Of a stretch of 64,000 nucleotides of DNA, positions 57,701-64,000 are shown piece after piece. Positions within the stretch are counted from its first letter, which is position 1. Every line of letters starts with the position of its first letter. The notes beneath the pieces are model-generated. The model did not search any database. It saw nothing but the letters and a program-made list of their open reading frames with translations, and had not been told where the DNA came from. A program made the translations under genes and the position numbers. Origin of the DNA: Actinosynnema sp. ALI-1.44 (lineage in GTDB: Bacteria; Actinomycetota; Actinomycetes; Mycobacteriales; Pseudonocardiaceae); contig NZ_MTQO01000048.1 of assembly GCF_001984155.1 (NCBI RefSeq), positions 452,919 to 516,918 of the forward strand, read 5' to 3'.

Positions 57701-58237
57701 GGATCTTCCCTTGCAGGCGGCGGGGACATTGCTGAAAGCGCGCGCGTGTTCACGGCCAACCGGGAGAATTGGCCGACGGGTTTTCAACAGCTGTTCAAAC
57801 CAAGATCACGTGTGACCGGATGTTAACCACACGAACACATCCGGCGACAGTGGGTAATCCGGTGTCCTCGCCCACAGGGGACTGATGCGACCCGATGAGC
57901 TCCTGTCTGGAGAGGACAGTGCTGCTCAACATGATGTGCAGAGTGCGATCTGCGGAATGCAGGATATGCATGTAAGCGGGGAAAAACTCCATGACATAGC
58001 CGAGCACAGTCCCCTCGGTCGTTTCGATTTTCTCAAGCGGAACCCACGGCGTACGCCCGACAGCGGCGGCACCGAGTGATCCCCGTCCGCAACGTCTCGG
58101 GCTTCGCGGTTTCCTGGTCCATGCGGTTATTCGACCAACTCATTCACAGCCATGCTTGGCGCGCCGACCTGCTGGAAGACCCCAGCAGGTCGGCGGCGTG
58201 GCGTTTGCCCTCGTCGAGCGCTCGTGAGACCCCCGTT
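57701..58237. other. Gene-free stretch with a strong hairpin
   Basis: About 540 bases before the tRNA-Ser promoter. Short open frames at 57885-58079 and 58076-58264 lack ribosome sites and domains. A perfect hairpin, CGCCGACCTGCTGG (58162-58175) with CCAGCAGGTCGGCG (58182-58195), looks like a terminator. No other feature was seen. Confidence 0.5.
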
Positions 58238-58267
58238 TTGGGAGGTCAGGACCACATCCGGTAAGCT
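58238..58267 (+). promoter_or_regulatory. tRNA-Ser(GGA) promoter
   Basis: TTGGGA (58238-58243), 18-base spacer, TAAGCT (58262-58267). The -10 region CCGGTAAGCTCT is repeated exactly before tRNA-Ser(CGA). Confidence 0.55.
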
Positions 58268-58274
58268 CTCCGAC

Positions 58275-58361
58275 GGAGGATTCGCATAGTGGCCTAGTGC
58301 GCACGATTGGAAATCGTGTTGGGTGTGATAGCCCTCAGGGGTTCAAATCCCCTATCCTCCG
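58275..58361 (+). tRNA. tRNA-Ser (anticodon GGA)
   Basis: 87 nucleotides: acceptor GGAGGAT/ATCCTCC, anticodon arm CACGA-TTGGAAA-TCGTG, long class II variable arm (TTGGGTGTGATAGCCCTC), T-arm GGTTCAAATCC, discriminator G. The next bases are CA, so CCA is not encoded. Confidence 0.95.
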
Positions 58362-58381
58362 CACGGACTCGGGCGACCTGT

Positions 58382-58446
58382 GTCTGCGGAACGCGCAGAC
58401 CGGGTCGTCCGTCGTCATGTTGGGGGGACGACCCCCCAAACCCCCC
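58382..58446 (+). repeat. tRNA-Ser(GGA) trailer hairpin and repeat copy
   Basis: GTCTGCG-GAACG-CGCAGAC (58382-58400) is a terminator stem; TTGGGGGGACGACCCCCCAA and a CCCCCC run follow, a copy of the trailer repeat at 63898 and (minus) 21971. Confidence 0.7.
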
Positions 58447-58525
58447 GGCCTCTCTCGCGCGGCCCTTCGGGCCGTCGCTCTTTCGAACTACTTGCTCGCC
58501 GCCTGGGTCGCTTTGGCTGGACGTG

Positions 58526-58563
58526 CGAACGCCGGGCCTGGGGTGCCCCTGGCCCGGCGTTCG
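58526..58563. terminator. Terminator after acidic peptide gene
   Basis: CGAACGCCGGGCC and GGCCCGGCGTTCG pair over 13 bases; 15 bases past the minus-strand peptide stop. Confidence 0.7.
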
Positions 58564-58578
58564 GCTCTTCTCGTCTTC

Positions 58579-58728
58579 CTAGTCCTCGTCGTCCGGCTTC
58601 GCGTGGTCCGCCACCCCTGGGTGCGGGTCACGGGACAGGTCGACCAGCGGGTGGGGGCCGTCCGCGTCGTCCGGCAACGCGTGGCTCGGCCTACGTGCGG
58701 TCGTCTTGTCGTGATTGTCCGAAGTCAT
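58579..58728 (-). CDS. 49-residue acidic protein
   Basis: MTSDNHDKTTARRPSHALPD ... ending AKPDDED; rich in Asp, His and Pro (five HP/PH/DH pairs). GAGGAGG is 7 bases before the ATG, and a terminator follows, so it looks like a real gene. No family recognised; possibly metal binding. Confidence 0.5.
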   Translation of the reverse strand: MTSDNHDKTTARRPSHALPDDADGPHPLVDLSRDPHPGVADHAKPDDED

Positions 58729-58760
58729 CTACACGCCTCCTCTTCGTGTCAAAGTGGACA

Positions 58761-61202
58761 CTACCCACGGGAGGCTCGTAGCTGCTCGATGAGGTCCAGC
58801 AGATCCAACAGCTTGTCCAGCAGGTCGTCGCCGGTGCTCGGCCGCAGGCGGACCACCTGTGGGTCGTGGTCACTGACCTGACCGGCGAATTCCGCGTTGG
58901 TGTGAACCACGTCATAGTCCACTCCGCGCGGGGCCCTGCTTGTCAGTGTGTGATCGAGCACCTGCGAGTTGCCTTCGAACACGTAGGTGTAGCGCTGGTT
59001 CACGGGCAACGTGTCGATCAGGTCCCGGACCGCGCCACCTCGGGTCAGCTCCGCCAGCGCCGGGGAGAACTGGTAGTCGTTCAGGTCGCCCGCGAGCACG
59101 ATATTCGCCTTGCAGTCCACCGCGAGCGCGCTGTCCACGAAGCCGCGCAACGCGATCGCCTGCTTGACCCGCTGCTGCTCGCTCACCCGGTTCGGTGGTT
59201 GGAAGCGGCCGTGCACGGACTGGTCGCCGCCCTTGGAGTTGAAGTGGTTCGCCACCACGAAGACCTTGCGCCCCTGGAAGACGAACTCACCGGCCAGCGG
59301 CTTGCGTGAACTGTTCCACGCTTCGTTGGCCGGGTCGACCCGGCCTGGTGACACCGAAAGCGCGGGCCTGCCGCGTTGGGTGACGACCTGGACGGCCGTG
59401 GTCGCGTCACCACCCGCGCGATCCACAAAGGACACGCGGTCCGGGTTGAAGATGAACGCCACCCGGATGTTGCCGCCCGGCTCACCGCCGTCGGTGTTGT
59501 TCACCGGGTTGATCTGGCGCCACTCGTAGCGCGGGCCGCCCTTGGCGACGATCGCGTCGGTGAACTTGCGCAGCGTCTGGCCCGCCGACACCGTTCCGTC
59601 GTTCGTCGCGCCGTTGTCGTCCTGGATCTCCTCCAGCGCGACGATGTCCGGGTTCGCCAGGTTGGTCACGATCCCGTCCGCCAGCCGGTCGAACTTGGCC
59701 TGGTCGTCGCCCGGGTCGAGGTTCTCCACGTTGTACGTGCCGATCGCGATTTCCCCGCTGCGCTGCTTGCGGGTCTTCTCCGGCTGCAACCCGCCACCGG
59801 CGATCTCGCCGAGAGTGGTGGCCTGCAAGGTGTATCCGCCGAAGTTCGAGTAGTCCAACGGGCCCTCGGTCAGGCCGGTCAGCTTGTCGTTCACGTTCAC
59901 CTGCGGGAAAGGCCGCTGCGAGAACGGGATCAGCGACATCACCTTCAACCGGCCGGGGTTGGGCTGGCCGTAACCGGTGTACAGGGTTCCGCCGCGAGCC
60001 GTCGGGTTCTCGTTCGGCCGCAGCGTCACGTAGAACTCGTTGTACTCGGTGGTCGGCCCGACGACGCGCACGTCGGACACGGCCAGGCGCATGCTTTCGC
60101 GCGACTCGAAGTAGTCCAATGTGTACTCGTTCGGCCTGAGTTCGAGCGCGTCGACGTTGCCGCCGGTGGGGACGTAAGCCGTCGGCAGCACGCCGAGAGT
60201 TTCGGCCTGTGGCAAGGCGTTCCCCGCCGACGAGACCGTCCACGTCGCGCCGATCAGCTGGGTCACCGACTGGAAGGTCGAGTTCGCGTCGTCGTTGGGC
60301 AGAGCCTCCTTCACCGTGCCCGCCGCCACGACGGCGTCGCCGACCTTCACGTTCGGGGTCGCCGAACCGGTCAGCACGAAAAGGCCCTCGCTGGTGCGGG
60401 GATCGGCGTCCACGACGGTGTCCTGGAACCAGAAACCGCGCTGCGGCCCGAAGGCACGGATCGCGGTGACCACACCGGTGACGTCCGCGACCTTCCTGCC
60501 CGCCAACGGCGACACGCGGGTGATGCCCTGGATGTCGTGGATCTTCGCGGGAACCGGCGGTGTTCCGCCGCCGGGGCCCTGCCCTGCCGCGTTGAGCGGG
60601 CTCGGCGCCCCGGTCGCGAAGTCGACCGAGTTGTTGTCGGTGTCCGTGCTGGTGACGCGAGCGGACGACGTCGTGTTGGCCGTACCCGGCGCGGGCGCTG
60701 ATTCACGGACAGCAGCGTTGCCGTACCCGACCAGGTCATGGATCCGGGTGTCGGCGGCGCAGTCGGCGGCGGTCAGGCACGTCAGCAGGTCGGTGCTCTT
60801 CACCAGTGCGACCGTGCCGGCGCCCGCGGCCATCGCGATCGAGCCGACGGCGTCCGGCGTGGGCAGTTCGACCGTTCCGCCCGCGCCCTTCGCCTCGCTG
60901 GCCAGGTAGGTCTTGCCCGGCTGGACGCTGCCCGTCAACGCCGTGGCCTGCCAGCGGCTGGACGCGCTCGGCGCGGCGGGCAGGTACTGCACGCTCCACC
61001 CAGCCAGGGAGACCGGCGCGGACCCGGCGTTGGCCAGCTCGACGAAGTCCTGGGTCAACGTGGCACCGGAGTTTCCGCCGCCCCCGTAGACCTCGCCGAT
61101 CAGGACGTCCTGGCTCGGCGCGGCGCTCGCGCCCGGCACCGCGACCAGCACGGTCAACCCGACCGACGCCGCCACGGCGAGACCGCGTAAGGATGAGGTC
61201 AC
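58761..61202 (-). CDS. Secreted nuclease with lamin-tail and EEP domains
   Basis: 813 residues, GTG start. A signal peptide (ends GASAAP), a lamin-tail domain (IGEVYGGGGNSGATLTQDFVELANAG), an OB-fold region (about 235-400, ISPLAGRKVADVTGVV-type) and a C-terminal endonuclease/exonuclease/phosphatase domain: GTYNVENLDPGDD, ALEEIQDDNGATN, VANHFNSKGGD, AGDLNDYQF and SDHDPQ. This is the ExeM/NucH architecture. It would degrade extracellular DNA, for nutrient or phosphate gain. Confidence 0.9.
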   Translation of the reverse strand: MTSSLRGLAVAASVGLTVLVAVPGASAAPSQDVLIGEVYGGGGNSGATLTQDFVELANAGSAPVSLAGWSVQYLPAAPSASSRWQATALTGSVQPGKTYLASEAKGAGGTVELPTPDAVGSIAMAAGAGTVALVKSTDLLTCLTAADCAADTRIHDLVGYGNAAVRESAPAPGTANTTSSARVTSTDTDNNSVDFATGAPSPLNAAGQGPGGGTPPVPAKIHDIQGITRVSPLAGRKVADVTGVVTAIRAFGPQRGFWFQDTVVDADPRTSEGLFVLTGSATPNVKVGDAVVAAGTVKEALPNDDANSTFQSVTQLIGATWTVSSAGNALPQAETLGVLPTAYVPTGGNVDALELRPNEYTLDYFESRESMRLAVSDVRVVGPTTEYNEFYVTLRPNENPTARGGTLYTGYGQPNPGRLKVMSLIPFSQRPFPQVNVNDKLTGLTEGPLDYSNFGGYTLQATTLGEIAGGGLQPEKTRKQRSGEIAIGTYNVENLDPGDDQAKFDRLADGIVTNLANPDIVALEEIQDDNGATNDGTVSAGQTLRKFTDAIVAKGGPRYEWRQINPVNNTDGGEPGGNIRVAFIFNPDRVSFVDRAGGDATTAVQVVTQRGRPALSVSPGRVDPANEAWNSSRKPLAGEFVFQGRKVFVVANHFNSKGGDQSVHGRFQPPNRVSEQQRVKQAIALRGFVDSALAVDCKANIVLAGDLNDYQFSPALAELTRGGAVRDLIDTLPVNQRYTYVFEGNSQVLDHTLTSRAPRGVDYDVVHTNAEFAGQVSDHDPQVVRLRPSTGDDLLDKLLDLLDLIEQLRASRG

Positions 61203-61363
61203 GCTCTGTCCTCCCTCGTGAAATCAACCGACGCATCGTCCCCCGGCCGAGTGAACGAAGGAAGTACGCGAAGGCAACTGTTCGGCCTCTTCACTCGTGG
61301 CACCCGGTATGCGACCATGAGTCGCTCCCGCCGCCTGGGTAGTGACGACCAGGAGGCAGTTCT

Positions 61364-62686
61364 ATGCGCCGAACGCAGCGCATCCTGACGACTTCGACTG
61401 TCCTGGCGACGGCGGTGGCGCTTGCCCCGGCCGTCCAGGCAGCGCAGTCGTTCACAGTCATGACGACGGCCACCGAGGTCGCGTCGCGATCCGACCGCAG
61501 ACCGGTCGCGGGTGGCATCTACGACGCCAAGGCAGGCAAGACGTTCATCTCGTGGTCAGGCAAGGACGCCGACACCTACGTGCAGGCGTACGACCACCGG
61601 GCCAAGACATGGTCGGCGCCCCAGTTCATCGCCAAGGGCGAGTCCGACTCACACAACTACCCGACCATGATCCAGGCCAACGACGGGCACGTGCTGCTGG
61701 TGCGCGGCATGCACAACACGGCGACGGTGATCAGCCGATCGGCCAGGCCGCACTCGGTCGACGGGGAATGGTCGACGTACGAGGTCGACGCGGGCAAGGC
61801 CGCCAGCTACCCGATGCCGTTCAAGTCTTTCGACGGGACGCTCTTCGTGTTCTACCGCGAGACCACCCGCGACATCGACAAGGTCACCCCGACCGACACC
61901 AGGCCGATGAAGTACCTGGTGTCCAAGGACAACGGGCGCACCTGGCGCAATTCGGTCGAGTTGACCGGGAAGCCGTTCGCGATCGGCTCGACCGCACGGC
62001 CGGACAACATGAACGAGATCTACATCGGACAGTTGCGGCAGGACCCGTTGACCGGCCTGGTGCACATCGTCTACACGCTCGCGGGCGGCGGACCGACCCA
62101 GCACGTGCACGACTACTACCACCGCAACATGTACTACGCGGTCTTCAACCCGTACAACCTGCACTTCTACTCGGCGGACTGGCGTGACCTCGGCTACGAC
62201 ATCGACGACGCCGACCAGGAAGCCCACCTGAAGGTCGCGGAAACACCGTTGGAGCGGCCAACCGGCACGCTGAAGTCACCGGACTACATCCAGCAGGTCG
62301 GCGGCAGCATCGGCAGGCCGTTCCTGCTGTGGTTCACGTTCGACAGCACGACCGGCACACCGCTGAACCAGGCGAGCGTGTGGAACGGACGCGCGTGGGA
62401 GACCAAGCAGGTCGCGAGCGGCCTGCGGACGAGGGAGATCGAACCGGTCGGCCTGGCGACGTGGCGCGTGTACGCGACGAGGGACGGCAAGCCGAACATC
62501 GAGACCTACCTGACGACCCTCGGCAGGGACTGGCGCGCGGAAACCGTGATCCCGACCCGCAAACCCGTCCAACGCGTCGAGGTGATCGGCGGCTTCCGCG
62601 ACCCGGCGCGGATCCTGGCCAGCGGCGCGTCGAGCGCCCGTGACGTGGCCATAGCCGACGGTGACATCTACGTCGCGGGCCGTTAG
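61364..62686 (+). CDS. Secreted BNR-repeat-containing protein
   Basis: 440 residues with signal peptide (ends VQAAQS). A seven-bladed propeller-like BNR-4 region: GGIYDAKAGKTFISWSG, HNYPTMIQANDGHVLLVRG, FVFYRETTRDI and VSKDNGRTWRNS (an Asp-box). BNR-4 proteins include polysaccharide lyases and glycosidase-like enzymes acting on plant or algal glycans; no lyase catalytic pair was identified with confidence. The ATG has AGGAGG upstream. Confidence 0.82.
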   Translation: MRRTQRILTTSTVLATAVALAPAVQAAQSFTVMTTATEVASRSDRRPVAGGIYDAKAGKTFISWSGKDADTYVQAYDHRAKTWSAPQFIAKGESDSHNYPTMIQANDGHVLLVRGMHNTATVISRSARPHSVDGEWSTYEVDAGKAASYPMPFKSFDGTLFVFYRETTRDIDKVTPTDTRPMKYLVSKDNGRTWRNSVELTGKPFAIGSTARPDNMNEIYIGQLRQDPLTGLVHIVYTLAGGGPTQHVHDYYHRNMYYAVFNPYNLHFYSADWRDLGYDIDDADQEAHLKVAETPLERPTGTLKSPDYIQQVGGSIGRPFLLWFTFDSTTGTPLNQASVWNGRAWETKQVASGLRTREIEPVGLATWRVYATRDGKPNIETYLTTLGRDWRAETVIPTRKPVQRVEVIGGFRDPARILASGASSARDVAIADGDIYVAGR

Positions 62687-62704
62687 GAACACCCCCCCCC
62701 CGCG

Positions 62705-62737
62705 CACACGCCACCGAAAAAACTTCGGTGGCGTGTG
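62705..62737 (+). terminator. Terminator after the BNR-protein gene
   Basis: CACACGCCACCGAA (62705-62718) and TTCGGTGGCGTGTG (62724-62737), 14-base perfect stem. A run of ten C lies just before it. Confidence 0.85.
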
Positions 62738-62802
62738 TCGATCCGCTGTCCGCTCGCTCGACGCGTAGGCAAAGACCGAGATCGAGCGGAAGCGAGCAGG
62801 AC

Positions 62803-63699
62803 ATGAACAAGATCGCCAAGATCACCGCGGCCGTCGTCACCGCCGCGGCAGGAGCGGTTCTCGCGATCGGCCCGTCCGCCCACGGTGACGCCGAATCCAC
62901 AAGCGGCCGAGGGCACTATGCGGATGTCAACGGACTGCGCATGTACTACGAGGTGCACGGCAAGGACCGCGGCAAGCCACCAGTCGTGCTGATCCACGGC
63001 GCCTTCTCGGCGACCGGCACGTCCTGGGGAGAACTGGTCGGCGGCATCGCGCGGACCCGCAAGGTCATCTCGGTCGAACAGCAGGGCCACGGCCGCACGG
63101 CCGACATCGGCGACCGCCCGCTGCGCCTCGAGCAGATGGCGAAGGACACCGCCGACCTGCTCGGCAAGATCGGGGTCAGGAAAGCCGACGTCTGGGGTTA
63201 CAGCATGGGTGCGGGTGTCGCGATGCAGATGGCCGTCCGCCACCCGGACAAGGTGAACAAGCTGGTCTTCATGTCCGCGACGGTGAACAACAGCGGATTC
63301 CACCCCGGGCACCTGGAGATGATGGACCAGATCCAGCCGAAGGACCTCTACGGCAGCCCGTTCCACGAGGAGTACAAGCGGCTCAACCCGCGCCCGGAGA
63401 ACTTCGACCTGCTCGTGACCAAGGTGAAGGACATGGTCCGCAACACCCAGGCCGTGCCGAGCGAGACGATCAAAGCCTTGCGTGCCCCCGTGCTGACCGT
63501 CATCGGCGACTCCGACATCGTCCGCCCCGAACACGCGGTCGAACTGTTCCGCCTCACCGGCGGTGGCGTGGTCGGGGACATCACCGGCCTGCCGAACTCA
63601 GAACTCGCGGTGCTCCCCGGCACCACCCACATCACCGCCGCCCACCAGCAGGTCCTGACTACCTTGGTCCCCGCCTTCCTCGACCGCCCCATCGCCTGA
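62803..63699 (+). CDS. Secreted alpha/beta hydrolase
   Basis: 298 residues from ATG 62803 with GAGCAGG upstream. Signal peptide (AKITAAVVTAAAGAVLAIGP), oxyanion motif LIHGAFSA, nucleophile elbow WGYSMGAGVAM, acid in IGDSDIVRP and His in PGTTHITA. It is likely an exported esterase or lactonase-like hydrolase; substrate unknown. Confidence 0.9.
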   Translation: MNKIAKITAAVVTAAAGAVLAIGPSAHGDAESTSGRGHYADVNGLRMYYEVHGKDRGKPPVVLIHGAFSATGTSWGELVGGIARTRKVISVEQQGHGRTADIGDRPLRLEQMAKDTADLLGKIGVRKADVWGYSMGAGVAMQMAVRHPDKVNKLVFMSATVNNSGFHPGHLEMMDQIQPKDLYGSPFHEEYKRLNPRPENFDLLVTKVKDMVRNTQAVPSETIKALRAPVLTVIGDSDIVRPEHAVELFRLTGGGVVGDITGLPNSELAVLPGTTHITAAHQQVLTTLVPAFLDRPIA

Positions 63700-63717
63700 C
63701 CCACAACGGGGACGTGC

Positions 63718-63748
63718 TGGAAGGGCGCACCAAGCCGTCCGGTAAGCT
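63718..63748 (+). promoter_or_regulatory. tRNA-Ser(CGA) promoter
   Basis: TAAGCT (63743-63748) within CCGGTAAGCTCT, as for tRNA-Ser(GGA); the -35 (TGGAAG, 63718) is weak and 19 bases away. Confidence 0.5.
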
Positions 63749-63755
63749 CTTCGGC

Positions 63756-63845
63756 GGTAGCGTGTCCGAGCGGCCGAAGGAGCACGCCTCGAAAGCGTGT
63801 GAGGGTTCACGCCCTCCGTGGGTTCAAATCCCACCGCTACCGCCA
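63756..63845 (+). tRNA. tRNA-Ser (anticodon CGA)
   Basis: Acceptor GGTAGCG/CGCTACC, anticodon arm CACGC-CTCGAAA-GCGTG, long variable arm, T-arm GGTTCAAATCC, discriminator G, and CCA encoded (63843-63845). Confidence 0.95.
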
Positions 63846-63850
63846 GCCTC

Positions 63851-63890
63851 AGCCGACGTGTGTCCACGGAGAACGTGGACCTCGTCGGCT
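63851..63890 (+). terminator. Terminator of tRNA-Ser(CGA)
   Basis: AGCCGACG/CGTCGGCT and GTCCACG/CGTGGAC form one interrupted stem, followed by GGAGTCATTTT. Confidence 0.8.
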
Positions 63891-63897
63891 GGAGTCA

Positions 63898-63960
63898 TTT
63901 TGGGGGGCCGAGCCCCCCAAACCCCCCACGGTGCGAGCTCCTTCCGGACCAGCGCTGGGC
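63898..63960 (+). repeat. tRNA-trailer repeat, long copy
   Basis: TTTTGGGGGGCCGAGCCCCC, CAAACCCCCC, then CACGGTGCGAGCTCCTTC and CCAGCGCTGGGC. It matches the minus-strand copy at 21971-22028 including the extension. The last 40 bases of the window hold nothing further. Confidence 0.75.
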
Positions 63961-64000
63961 GCGCTGCACTTTCACCAGCAAGAACGCCCGGCAGCCCACG

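Noticed and set aside
57885..58079. 64-codon frame before tRNA-Ser(GGA)
   Set aside because: No ribosome site, weak codon bias and no recognisable family.
62692..62701. Run of ten C bases considered as a phase-variation tract
   Set aside because: It lies after the stop of the BNR-protein gene and before its terminator, outside any reading frame.

Overview
The window is high-GC DNA with dense, largely strand-mixed genes, GTG/TTG starts, stop-start overlaps (ATGA, GTGA, TGATG), a WhiB regulator and PASTA-type PonA2. It comes from a mycelial actinomycete; family-level features (tyrosinase pair, gene content, tRNA-linked G/C palindromes) fit Pseudonocardiaceae, but the sequence alone does not fix the genus. 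Much of the gene order parallels the Mycobacterium tuberculosis Rv3669-Rv3683 and Rv3708c-Rv3721c regions (recalled, not searched).

Left part (1-21.9 kb): a holin-like membrane protein end, an EphE-like alpha/beta hydrolase, the marP-Nudix-thioredoxin-nth set on the minus strand, a small membrane protein and crp. A block with no counterpart in the recalled mycobacterial order follows: MFS exporter + nucleoside hydrolase, PHP phosphoesterase, a beta-clamp paralogue, a Nudix protein, a Gfo/Idh/MocA oxidoreductase and two tandem paralogous unknowns. The backbone resumes with an MBL hydrolase, RidA/DUF4177, two ArsA/Get3-like ATPases, whiB4 and ponA2.

22.1-26.9 kb: a decayed integrative element at a tRNA-Pro(CGG) gene. 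A 43-bp copy of the tRNA 3' half marks one end, and the intact tRNA with a frameshifted tyrosine integrase marks the other. It holds a bacteriocin-dehydratase-type fragment, a secreted crystallin-like protein, an ECF sigma factor with a membrane partner, and a serine-recombinase fragment. The repeat found behind two other tRNAs in the window lies beside the tRNA fragment, not beside the intact tRNA, which supports the insertion model.

26.9-44.9 kb: metallophosphoesterase, YqeY, S9 peptidase, Dps, FMN reductase, lipase, Fur, MFS, lysC-asd (with an internal start for a lysC beta subunit), a PIG-V-like membrane protein, nitroreductase, secreted trypsin-like protease, SRP RNA (ffs), dnaX, a cell-wall amidase lipoprotein, ybaB-recR and a uridine-kinase-like gene.

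45-51.2 kb: a complete five-gene oligopeptide/dipeptide ABC transporter operon preceded by a 36-codon reading frame that overlaps the first permease start, with a long hairpin after the binding-protein gene.

51.3-64 kb: LysR regulator and tyrosinase operon (melC1-melC2), leuA, two paralogous small membrane proteins, an RpiB-like isomerase, secreted proteins (unknown, nuclease, BNR-repeat, alpha/beta hydrolase), a 49-residue acidic ORF and two tRNA-Ser genes (GGA, CGA) with shared promoter and trailer sequences. No rRNA, CRISPR array or complete insertion sequence was seen.
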